Assembly: GCF_000016985.1 (NCBI RefSeq)
Contig: NC_009633.1
Span: forward strand, 4,507,539 to 4,571,538
Direction of reading: 5' to 3'
DNA length: 64,000 nucleotides
DNA from: Alkaliphilus metalliredigens QYMF
Lineage (GTDB): Bacteria > Bacillota > Clostridia > Peptostreptococcales > Natronincolaceae
In this document: positions 6,106 to 14,186 of the stretch, piece by piece
How the letters are laid out: each line of letters begins with the position of its first letter
How positions within the stretch are numbered: position 1 is the first letter of the stretch
Position numbers and translations under genes: made by a program
The notes under the pieces: model-generated
What the model was told of the DNA's origin: nothing
What the model saw: only the letters and a program-made list of their open reading frames with translations
Databases searched by the model: none

Positions 6106-7965
6106 CTACATCTTTTTAATTATATTGGAGATTTCATTACTCAGTAGAACATTCTTTTCAATTTTAAATATGTCTTGGTTTATTTTGCTCTTAAATAATT
6201 TGTCTGAGATCATATATAATTTGTCTACTTTGTAATCAATCTCATCTATAACAAACCCTTCTAGACCATTGATTATTTCATGGGTAGATATTTCAACGTT
6301 TTTCTCTTCTAATTTATACTCTAATACTCTCTGGATGACTAAGGCCAAATAACAAATTAAAAAATGTGACCGGATTCTTCGTTCTTTAAAGTGATACACA
6401 GGTCTTGCTTTTAAATTTGTTTTTAATATTCTGAAGGACTCTTCAATTTTATACAGGGATTTATAAGCCACCATTATATCTGCTGGATTCATCTCTACTT
6501 TATTGGTAACGATGTAAAAATATCCGAAATTCTCTTGTTCTTGTTTAATTTTTTCTTCATCGATCTCAATGTTTATTTTCTCTTTAGGATTATCAACAGC
6601 TTTGTAATACTTGCTTTTAGATTTAGTTGTTGAATTAATTGTAAAATCTTTTATATTTTTTTTCGCTCTTTCAAGCATTTTATCTTGTTTAAACATCTCC
6701 CGTTCTTTGTAGACATCTGAATATTTTTTTATGATTAATTCATCATAGGTTTCATCATTGTGACTCACTTTTCTTTTACTGGTGATATAGCCGCTTTTAT
6801 ATTTAGCCTCGGCTTTAGAAGTGATGTTCCAAGATGAATTGAATTTCTTCTCTTTTAGATCTTTAGGCACTGCACTGCCCTTAGAACCTACAATGTAGTT
6901 AAGCCCTTTGCCACGGATCATTTCTAAGTTAGCCCTTGAATTTAAGCCTCTGTCAGCAACGATAATAATTTCTTTTATGGTGTAATTATTTAATATATCG
7001 TCAATGACCTCTTCCATGGTATGTAATTCATGTTTGTTGCCTTTGAAAAGCCTATAGGAAATAGGGATGCCATTTGTGTCTATTAATAAACCCATAACCA
7101 CTTGTGTTTCATTTCTTTTATTATCCTTACTCATGCCTCTTTCTCTAAAACCGTCTTCATCAAAAGACTCAAAGTAATAGGTTGTGCAGTCATAAAAGGC
7201 TAAAGATATATTTCTTTCTGGAACAATCTTTTCCATATGTTTATTGAGATGTTTGAAAAGTTTGTTTTCATTCATTTCAAAATTACTATCATAAGACGTT
7301 ATTAGTTCTTCTAATTCGTGAGAGGTATTGTTTATGTTAGTTTCTAATATTTTTTTAGCCTCTGAATCAACGGTATCTAAGAGAATCTCCATATCGTTTA
7401 TGACTTGAATGCCATCTTGTAACGCTTTAGATTTATGTTTATTAAATCCAGAAAAAACATCCAAAGAGGAATAAATATTATCGTTATTTACAAAATTAAA
7501 ATCATACAGGAAATCATCCTTTCTAGTAGCTACTTCAAGCTTACTAGAAGGATTGAATAATCTACCAAGTACTTGATAGAACATCATATCGCTAAAAGAA
7601 TAATCAAGTTTAGAGTCTTTGACCATCTTAGAAAAGAAACTTTGTAATTTCAATTGGTTAAAGATTTCTAAGTATGGTAGATAGCCAATATTTTTATGCT
7701 TAAGAGAAAGCTTATCTTTTGACATGGATACAATAAAATCTTCAAAGTTTTCAAATCCTCGAGAAGCTTCATCTAGTCTAATCATTTCTTTTAGCTCAGC
7801 TTCAGCTTGCACAAGAGCTTTCTTACCTGATTTAGAATCCAAATCATGAGTACCAAAACCTTTAATCTGAATTTTTTTTGATTTCTTAGTTTCAGGATCT
7901 CTAATCCCCTTAGCAATTGATATGAAATACTTACCATTTGGTCTTTTAGATTTACTAATATACAT
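6106..7965 (-). CDS. IS1634-family DDE transposase
   Basis: This protein of about 619 residues catalyses movement of the IS. Catalytic acids fit Asp in AFYDCTTYYF, Asp in VADRGLNSRANLE and Glu in YKIEESFRILKTNL, the YREK-like signature of IS4/IS1634 transposases. A stretch of about 200 residues lies between the first Asp and the N-terminal domain. The ATG at 7965 is preferred because GGAGGGA stands eight bases upstream. An earlier ATG at 7980 has no such site. It is the only gene of the IS and reads away from ric. It appears full length without frameshift, so the element may be active. Confidence 0.88.
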   Translation of the reverse strand: MYISKSKRPNGKYFISIAKGIRDPETKKSKKIQIKGFGTHDLDSKSGKKALVQAEAELKEMIRLDEASRGFENFEDFIVSMSKDKLSLKHKNIGYLPYLEIFNQLKLQSFFSKMVKDSKLDYSFSDMMFYQVLGRLFNPSSKLEVATRKDDFLYDFNFVNNDNIYSSLDVFSGFNKHKSKALQDGIQVINDMEILLDTVDSEAKKILETNINNTSHELEELITSYDSNFEMNENKLFKHLNKHMEKIVPERNISLAFYDCTTYYFESFDEDGFRERGMSKDNKRNETQVVMGLLIDTNGIPISYRLFKGNKHELHTMEEVIDDILNNYTIKEIIIVADRGLNSRANLEMIRGKGLNYIVGSKGSAVPKDLKEKKFNSSWNITSKAEAKYKSGYITSKRKVSHNDETYDELIIKKYSDVYKEREMFKQDKMLERAKKNIKDFTINSTTKSKSKYYKAVDNPKEKINIEIDEEKIKQEQENFGYFYIVTNKVEMNPADIMVAYKSLYKIEESFRILKTNLKARPVYHFKERRIRSHFLICYLALVIQRVLEYKLEEKNVEISTHEIINGLEGFVIDEIDYKVDKLYMISDKLFKSKINQDIFKIEKNVLLSNEISNIIKKM

Positions 7966-8195
7966 GCACAATCCCTCCATAAAATCCCTCTAACTACATT
8001 ATACATCATATTATTCACCACGACAAGTCGTGGGCGTAAATAAACAAAAAAATAATGAGAAATGTTCAAATTTAAACATTTACTCATCATTTGTTCTGAA
8101 TTTATGTTCTGAAGTCAGGTTATACTTGGACTGTTGGTTCCATCGTTATTCTGTTTTCTCTTCTTTAGTTTTTAAAATAATAGGGTTACTTTAAT

Positions 8196-8244
8196 AAAAA
8201 GAGTAAAGTCCTGCGACATAGAATCGCTGAACTTTACTCTTTTT
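8196..8244. terminator. terminator downstream of ric
   Basis: AAAAAGAGTAAAGT (8196-8209) pairs exactly with ACTTTACTCTTTTT (8231-8244), with T-tracts for both directions. It lies 75 bases after the ric stop and would end its transcript. Confidence 0.75.
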
Positions 8245-8320
8245 ATGTTATTGTAGTAAAGAATTATCTTTTCTATATTATGAAGATTTCCTCCGTATAA
8301 ACATACTAAAACTTGTTTAA

Positions 8321-9034
8321 TTACTTTTTCAGTGCTTCTAATCTAGGAAACAAAATATTATTCTCAAGATGGATGTGCTGGAACAGATCTGACTCTAACA
8401 TTTCCAATCCTTTAAAAGTTAACTCATAGGAATGGCATCCGCCACTTGGTACCTGATACTGATCCGTAATATGTCTAAGTTCCTTAAGAATATCTCCTGC
8501 CCCTTCATGTTCAGATTCTAATTCATCTATTACGTTAATTGCCTTGACTAGCAACTCATTAGATGGCTGTGCCTCATAGGCTTTTATCAACGGGAAAAGA
8601 ATCTCTTCCTCTTTAATTAGATGCTGATCTAGTTCCATTTTTAAGCTGTGAAATAACTTGTGTACCTTTGAAAGTACTTTGCCATGATCCACACCGTGCA
8701 CCCGATAAATCTTTGTGGTTAAATCACTTAGTTTTGGTAATTCCCTCACTAAATAAGTGTGATGTGTACTGATAACGTGGTCAATCAAATCACTAAATGG
8801 TGCCATCTGCCAGTCGATCCCTTTATCCTGTAGGCTCATTACTTTATTGTGTGCTTCAGTTAATGCACTTAATACTCTTTCTTCATTTAGGTTTTGTTCT
8901 TGTAACACAACCCTTAATGATCGATCTCCTCCACAGCAAAAATCAATTTGATACTTTTGAAAAACTTCACTTGCCTTGGGACATTTTGCTACGATTTCTC
9001 CAACCTTATCTTCACCTGAAAATATATTTTTCAT
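8321..9034 (-). CDS. ric: iron-sulfur cluster repair di-iron protein Ric (ScdA/YtfE)
   Basis: Ric repairs Fe-S clusters damaged by nitric oxide or oxidants, in the cytoplasm. The 237-residue protein has the N-terminal ScdA domain with its paired cysteines (IDFCCGG, about residues 30-36). A hemerythrin-like four-helix domain follows with spaced histidines (DHVISTHH, LIKEEEILFP, HIHLENNILFP) that bind the di-iron centre. Length is normal for the family. GGAGGG precedes the ATG at 9034. It seems to be a single-gene unit with a terminator downstream. The last 52 bases around its stop codon are duplicated beyond the neighbouring IS, but this copy is intact. Confidence 0.92.
   Translation of the reverse strand: MKNIFSGEDKVGEIVAKCPKASEVFQKYQIDFCCGGDRSLRVVLQEQNLNEERVLSALTEAHNKVMSLQDKGIDWQMAPFSDLIDHVISTHHTYLVRELPKLSDLTTKIYRVHGVDHGKVLSKVHKLFHSLKMELDQHLIKEEEILFPLIKAYEAQPSNELLVKAINVIDELESEHEGAGDILKELRHITDQYQVPSGGCHSYELTFKGLEMLESDLFQHIHLENNILFPRLEALKK
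8328..8379. repeat. source copy of the 52-bp duplication (ric 3' end)
   Basis: Identical to 5965-6016. It lies within ric and ends at the base corresponding to the outer edge of the IS left end. If it is the distal part of an IS target duplication, the full duplicated segment would be 8120-8379 (260 bp). Confidence 0.85.
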
Positions 9035-9123
9035 TTAAAACCCTCCATTTAAAATTGATTATTTTCTCTCTTTAATGAAAGAATACTATATTTCCGATGT
9101 CATGGCTTTGATTCAAATCACAA

Positions 9124-9462
9124 TTATGCTTCTTTTTTTCTAGTCCATCGGTTTGCATCTCGGGTATTAAATTTATCCATCATCCGATCAAAGGCATCCT
9201 CAAGGTCTATGTTTAAAGAGTTAGCGAAGCATGCCAGTATAAACATGCAGTCCGCTAGCTCCATGTCAATACTGTTTTCAGGTTCATCCTTTCGCTTTGG
9301 TTTTTCTCCATAATAGTGATTTACCTCTCTCGCCAGTTCCCCAGTCTCCTCCGTTAGCCTGGCCATCAGTGCCAATGGGCTGAAATATCCTTCTTCAAAT
9401 TGTGAAATGTATTTATCCACCTTTTCCTGCATCTCTTTAATTGTCAAATCCCTATCCATCAT
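9124..9462 (-). CDS. MazG-like nucleotide pyrophosphohydrolase
   Basis: This 112-residue all-alpha NTP pyrophosphatase probably hydrolyses non-canonical or excess (d)NTPs to monophosphates. The Mg-binding signature is visible as EETGE (about residues 40-44) and ELADCMFILA (about 67-77). Its length matches single-domain MazG proteins. The start overlaps the stop of the antiporter gene (ATGA), so the two are translationally coupled. Why a house-cleaning enzyme is paired with an antiporter is unclear. The exact substrate cannot be read from the sequence. Confidence 0.8.
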   Translation of the reverse strand: MMDRDLTIKEMQEKVDKYISQFEEGYFSPLALMARLTEETGELAREVNHYYGEKPKRKDEPENSIDMELADCMFILACFANSLNIDLEDAFDRMMDKFNTRDANRWTRKKEA

Positions 9463-10646
9463 GTTCCCTCCTCATCTAAAAATCGTTCTCCCGCAATTTT
9501 AATGCCGATTGCTCCTAGGGGTGCAGTCAAAATAATTGATAGCACCGCTAAAGCTAAAATCAATTCCCCATGCTCTACCCCTGCCGCCAATGGCACAGCA
9601 CCAATAGCCGCCTGAACAGTGGCCTTGGGAATATAGGCTATGATGCAGAATAATTTTTCTTTTAAATTAAAATTTGTTCCTATCAAAGAAGCATAGACCC
9701 CTAGACTCCTAGCCAATAAACCTACGGAAATAATGATTACACCTACAAAACCAGCATCCAAGGCTACATAGATATTTACCGCAGCCCCTACCAATACAAA
9801 TAACACTAATTCTGCCAGTACCCATATTTTATTGAGCTTACTAGATAATCGTTGGGCCACCGAGGGTGTTTTTTCTAATATGATAAATCCAATGGCCATG
9901 ACACCTAACAACCCCGCCATTGGAACGACTCCCTCTAATGCATTCTCTAATGTTGTCAGTGTAATGGCTGCCCCTAGCATGATTAACACTTTTTTTGTAT
10001 CCCTAAGATGATAATGACTAAATAAATAGATTAACCCCAGTGCCACAACCAATCCCATTAATATTCCCAGTATGATTGAAATGGGAATACTTAATATCTG
10101 TGTTGTTATGTTAATATTGGCACCACCATACATGCCTAAGAAGGCAGAAAAAATTGTAATGGCTACCACGTCATCAATAGATGCTCCGGCTAAAATCAAA
10201 GTTGGTATTCCCTTCTCTTGGCCCTTTCCTTGGTCAATAAAATCTAACATTTGAGGTACGATGACCGCCGGGGATACAGCGGCAATAATAAAGCCTAATA
10301 TCCCTGCTTCTATCAACGAAATATTTAATATGTAGCTCCCTAAAAACATAATGGCAAACCCTTCAAACAGTACAGGAATAAAGCTAAATTTAATGGCAGT
10401 AATCCCGATTTTAGTAATGGTTTTCCTTTTAATCCCTAATCCTGCCCGTAATAAAATAATAATCAATGCAATTTTCCTCAGATCTCCTGAAATAGTAAGC
10501 AAATCCTCATGAAGCCAATCCATCCCATAGGGTCCCAATAGAATCCCTAATACTAGCATGCCCAAAAGTCCTGGAAGCTTTACCTTTGTAAACAGTTTAC
10601 TAAACACTAATCCTAGTACCATAATCATTGCTAAACTAAAAGCCAT
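9459..10646 (-). CDS. cation:proton antiporter (NhaP/CPA family)
   Basis: A membrane antiporter of 395 residues with about 11-12 hydrophobic segments, exchanging Na+ or K+ for protons. A conserved acidic pair in a membrane helix (ASIDDVVAITIFSAF, about residues 150-165) is the ion-binding site of this superfamily. There is no C-terminal regulatory TrkA domain. It forms a two-gene operon with the MazG-like gene. In an alkaliphile-like bacterium it would contribute to pH and sodium balance. That, and the ion specificity, are inference. Confidence 0.85.
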   Translation of the reverse strand: MAFSLAMIMVLGLVFSKLFTKVKLPGLLGMLVLGILLGPYGMDWLHEDLLTISGDLRKIALIIILLRAGLGIKRKTITKIGITAIKFSFIPVLFEGFAIMFLGSYILNISLIEAGILGFIIAAVSPAVIVPQMLDFIDQGKGQEKGIPTLILAGASIDDVVAITIFSAFLGMYGGANINITTQILSIPISIILGILMGLVVALGLIYLFSHYHLRDTKKVLIMLGAAITLTTLENALEGVVPMAGLLGVMAIGFIILEKTPSVAQRLSSKLNKIWVLAELVLFVLVGAAVNIYVALDAGFVGVIIISVGLLARSLGVYASLIGTNFNLKEKLFCIIAYIPKATVQAAIGAVPLAAGVEHGELILALAVLSIILTAPLGAIGIKIAGERFLDEEGT

Positions 10647-10744
10647 ATCTACACCGCCTTCTCTTTTAATATTATTGCCCCTCTATTTCTTTTGATTCTA
10701 TTTTCTCATTCAGCTTAAATCCCCCAGATAGGAAACAAAAAACC

Positions 10745-10777
10745 CCTGCAAAACAAGGGTTCACCTTGTTTCGCAGG
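10745..10777 (-). terminator. terminator downstream of asnB
   Basis: CCTGCAAAACAAGG (10745-10758) pairs with CCTTGTTTCGCAGG (10764-10777), with one mismatch. On the minus strand it is followed by GGGGTTTTTTG. It lies about 100 bases after the asnB stop codon and before the antiporter promoter region. Confidence 0.8.
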
Positions 10778-10872
10778 AGTCATTAACTGTTATCCAGTGG
10801 TTAATGGCGAACTCCATCGCCTATGAGCATTTTTTCCATTATACTATGAAAATCATTGTTTCACAAGTGGAC

Positions 10873-12714
10873 TTATTCAATTGATACATTATAATGCTTC
10901 ATCCATAGATTCACTTGGATTAGGTATGCAATCAGCTGAGGCCCTGTCATCAATTGACCAAACCATGGTTTTCCAAAGGATTTCCCACCTGTTTCAACAA
11001 TTTCCTTGACCTTCTCTTGATTAATCACCTGTAAAATTGGTGAAGATGGATCCTGCATTATTTCTCCCATCCATTGCTGTACTGCCTTTAAGTAGGCCGG
11101 ATTATGGGTCTTGGGATAAGGACTCTTTTTCCTTGTCCTCACATCCTCTGGTAGAATGTCCTTCAGTGCACTCCTTAATAAACCCTTCTCCCTCTGCCCT
11201 AAATATTTCATTTCCCATGGAATGTTCCAGGCATACTCTACAATACGATGGTCTGCAAAGGGAACCCTCACTTCTAATCCATTGGCCATACTCATACGGT
11301 CCTTTCTATTTAGCAAGGTAATCATAAACCATTTCATGTTAAGATAAAAAATTTCACGCATGCGATGGGTTTCTAATGATTCCCCCTTCATCCTTGGAAC
11401 CTCTCTTAGTGTTTCTTCATATTTTGTTGCCACATACTCTTCTAATGGCAATTTCCTCAGATCTCCCGATAAAATATTCCGTCTTTCCGTTGTTGCCTTA
11501 GACCAAGGAAACGTATTGGCTTCAATGTCTTCCCTCCGTCTAAACCACGGATATCCTCCAAATATTTCATCGGCACATTCTCCCGATAGGGCTACTGTGT
11601 CATTTTGTTTTACATTTTTGCAAAACAAGTAAAGAGAAGAGTCCACGTCTGCCATTCCAGGAAGATCCGTCGATAATACAGCGGCTTCCAATGCTTCCGT
11701 TAATTGTGGCGTATCAATAATAATATCATGGTGCTTGGAGTCTATATGGCTGACCATCCGTCCAATCCATTCACTATCTGCATTAGGTTGAAATTCACTG
11801 GGTTTAAAATATTGATCATTATCTACATAGTCAATGGAGTAGGTGTGTAATTGTCCTCTACCATCTCTTTTAAAAGCATTTGCCGTCACAGAAGCAATTG
11901 CACTGGAATCCAATCCACCTGATAGAAATGTGCAGATAGGTACATCAGAAACCAACTGCCTTTCGATTGCGTCTATTAATAAGCCTCTTACATTTTCAAT
12001 GGTATCCCCTAAACTATCCTCATGGGGTTTGCTTTCAAGCTGCCAGTAGGACTTAATTTTAACCCCTTGTGGTGTATAGGTTAAACAATATCCAGGCTTT
12101 ATCTCATTGATGTCTTTAAAAACCCCATTACCCGGTGACCGTGCTGGTCCTAAACCAAACACCTCACATAACCCTTCCGTTGTCACAACGGGATCAATTT
12201 CTGGGTGTGCCAATAAAGCTTTAATTTCCGATGCAAAGAAGAGTCCACCATTTTTCAAGTTATAGAATAAGGGCTTTACACCCAAACGATCTCGAGCTAA
12301 GAACACGGTTTTTTCTACTTCATTCCAGATCCCAAAAGCGTAAATACCATTCAAATGCTGGACACAGTTCTCTCCCCATTCCATATAGGCTACTAGTAAT
12401 ACCTCTGTATCAGAGTAGGAATTGAAGGTATGACCTTTATCCTTTAATTCTTTTCGTAAGTCTTCAGTATTGTAGAGCTCCCCATTATAAACCATGGTGT
12501 ATGTCTTTTCACCTAGCCGCTTTGTCATAGGTTGAGCCCCACCAGACGGATCCACAACAATTAACCGTCTATGTCCCAATAAACCGTGCTTAGAAATGTA
12601 GCTGCTTTTGGTATCTGGTCCCCGATGACCCAAACTAGCTGTCATTCTTTCAATAATCGGATTTTCATCTCTTAAATCTCTTTGATAGTCAATCCAACCA
12701 GCAATCCCGCACAT
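10873..12714 (-). CDS. asnB: asparagine synthase (glutamine-hydrolysing)
   Basis: It makes asparagine from aspartate, glutamine and ATP in the cytoplasm. The start is set at ATG 12714 so that the protein begins MCGIAGW. The catalytic nucleophile of class II amidotransferases must be Cys2 after Met removal, and an ATG three codons upstream would bury it. The N-terminal glutaminase domain runs to about residue 200. The synthetase domain follows with the ATP pyrophosphatase loop FLSGGLDSSAIAS. At about 613 residues it is full length for AsnB. The gene stands alone between a CorC-type gene and a terminator. A dyad at 12752-12776 lies upstream but matches no known riboswitch I can recognise. Confidence 0.93.
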   Translation of the reverse strand: MCGIAGWIDYQRDLRDENPIIERMTASLGHRGPDTKSSYISKHGLLGHRRLIVVDPSGGAQPMTKRLGEKTYTMVYNGELYNTEDLRKELKDKGHTFNSYSDTEVLLVAYMEWGENCVQHLNGIYAFGIWNEVEKTVFLARDRLGVKPLFYNLKNGGLFFASEIKALLAHPEIDPVVTTEGLCEVFGLGPARSPGNGVFKDINEIKPGYCLTYTPQGVKIKSYWQLESKPHEDSLGDTIENVRGLLIDAIERQLVSDVPICTFLSGGLDSSAIASVTANAFKRDGRGQLHTYSIDYVDNDQYFKPSEFQPNADSEWIGRMVSHIDSKHHDIIIDTPQLTEALEAAVLSTDLPGMADVDSSLYLFCKNVKQNDTVALSGECADEIFGGYPWFRRREDIEANTFPWSKATTERRNILSGDLRKLPLEEYVATKYEETLREVPRMKGESLETHRMREIFYLNMKWFMITLLNRKDRMSMANGLEVRVPFADHRIVEYAWNIPWEMKYLGQREKGLLRSALKDILPEDVRTRKKSPYPKTHNPAYLKAVQQWMGEIMQDPSSPILQVINQEKVKEIVETGGKSFGKPWFGQLMTGPQLIAYLIQVNLWMKHYNVSIE

Positions 12715-12861
12715 GTAACTCATCTCCCCGATTAAATTTGTGATTTCCCATACATTTAACTTATGCAGTTAAATGTAAAAGGGATACTAGTTTAACCGAC
12801 AATAATTTGTGTATTCCATACAATTCACTGTCATTTTATCGGAATTGGAATCATACTTACT

Positions 12862-14112
12862 TTACGTAAATACTCTGATTTTTTGTATTCTATTTTTATA
12901 GATCTCTTCCACCACAAATTTCACATTATTTTTTGTAATAACTTCCCCTTGTTTTGGAAAACGCCTTAGTTCACCAATAATAAATCCACCAATGGAATCA
13001 AAGTCTTCTGATTCAATGTGGATTCCAAGCATCTCATTCACTAAGGTAATCTTAGCACTGCCATCTACAACAAACTCATCTTCCTTAATCACTTGAATTT
13101 CTTCGTAAATTTCATCATATTCATCTTCAATTTCCCCTACTATTTCTTCTATTAAATCCTCCATAGTCACAATACCTGCTGTCCCACCATATTCATCCAA
13201 TACAATATCCATATGAACACGACTATTTTTCATTTCCTTAAATAATTCACTGATTTTTTTAAATTCAAATGTATAATGAGGCTTTCTCATATAACGTCTA
13301 ACATCAAAGTCTTCCCTGAGTCCTTCTACTAGAAATAAATCTCGAACATTCAATATACCTACAATGTCATCTAGATGCTGATCATATACAGGATATCTTG
13401 AGAATTGCTCTTCCTTCATTAGATGGATCATTTCCTCATAGGTATCCTGCACATCTATGGCAATAACATCTGTTCGCTGAACCATGACATCTTTGATCTG
13501 TAAATCTCCAAATTCAAATACATTCTGAATCATTTGCTTTTCTTCTACCTCTAATACACCTTCCTCGTGGCTGACATTCACCATTGTCCTTAGCTCTTCC
13601 TCCGTAATAAATGGCTTATCATATGCTTTCTTCCCACCCAGCATCCGGATTAAAATGCTTGTGATACGATTTAATATAATGACAATGGGATTTAGTACTA
13701 CAACGACCCATCGAATGGGCTTCGCTACCTTTAAAGCCAATTTTTCTGAGTGTTGGGCTGCGATGGACTTCGGCGTAATTTCTGCAAAAATAAGCACTAA
13801 AATTGTCATAATCACCGTAGCAATTCCCACTGGATTATATCGAAATGCTTCTACTTGAAAGGCAATAGAAGTGGCCAATGCTGAAGCCCCAATATTAACA
13901 ATATTATTTCCGACTAAAATACTACTTAATAGTTGGCCAGGATTTTTAATCAAGCTATTAATAATGTCTGCACCCTCCACCTTTTTTTCCACCATATTAC
14001 GAATCCGAATCTTACTAAGAGCCATTAGTGATGTTTCTGATGCTGAAAAGAATGCAGACAGAGTAAGGAGTATTGCTAAAATGAATAATTGTCCAATTAC
14101 ATTAGGCACCAT
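12862..14112 (-). CDS. CNNM/CorC-type transporter with CBS pair
   Basis: A hemolysin-C/CorC family membrane protein of 416 residues. The DUF21 membrane domain with about four hydrophobic helices occupies residues 1-200. Two CBS domains follow (VQRTDVIAID... to ...VLDEYGGTAGIVTMEDLIEEIVGEIEDE), then the small CorC/HlyC domain (about 340-416). Relatives move Mg2+ or Na+, and CBS domains sense nucleotides. Substrate is not determined here. TATCATCTCC-like sequence upstream gives AGGAGAT before the ATG. It appears monocistronic. Confidence 0.85.
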   Translation of the reverse strand: MVPNVIGQLFILAILLTLSAFFSASETSLMALSKIRIRNMVEKKVEGADIINSLIKNPGQLLSSILVGNNIVNIGASALATSIAFQVEAFRYNPVGIATVIMTILVLIFAEITPKSIAAQHSEKLALKVAKPIRWVVVVLNPIVIILNRITSILIRMLGGKKAYDKPFITEEELRTMVNVSHEEGVLEVEEKQMIQNVFEFGDLQIKDVMVQRTDVIAIDVQDTYEEMIHLMKEEQFSRYPVYDQHLDDIVGILNVRDLFLVEGLREDFDVRRYMRKPHYTFEFKKISELFKEMKNSRVHMDIVLDEYGGTAGIVTMEDLIEEIVGEIEDEYDEIYEEIQVIKEDEFVVDGSAKITLVNEMLGIHIESEDFDSIGGFIIGELRRFPKQGEVITKNNVKFVVEEIYKNRIQKIRVFT

Positions 14113-14186
14113 ATCATCTCCTTAATCATTTGGTGATATTATCATTATTCCTTAAAATTATATACTTTATGACTATTGATACTGGT

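Larger units (their letters stand above)
6017..8119 (-). mobile_element. IS1634-family insertion sequence, complete
   Basis: The 2103-bp element is bounded by 16-bp inverted repeats: CCTGACTTCGGAACAT at 6017-6032, and its complement with one mismatch at 8104-8119. It contains one leftward transposase gene. Its left end is preceded by 52 bases that match 8328-8379. IS1634-type elements are known for long, variable target duplications, which fits. The element looks intact. A perfect hairpin at 8017-8032 (CCACGAC/GTCGTGG) lies upstream of the transposase start and may limit read-through from outside. Confidence 0.85.

Noticed and set aside
12752-12776. Dyad upstream of asnB considered as T-box or riboswitch
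   Set aside because: No T-box motif, specifier loop or terminator/antiterminator pair. The palindrome is short and lacks a T-tract.
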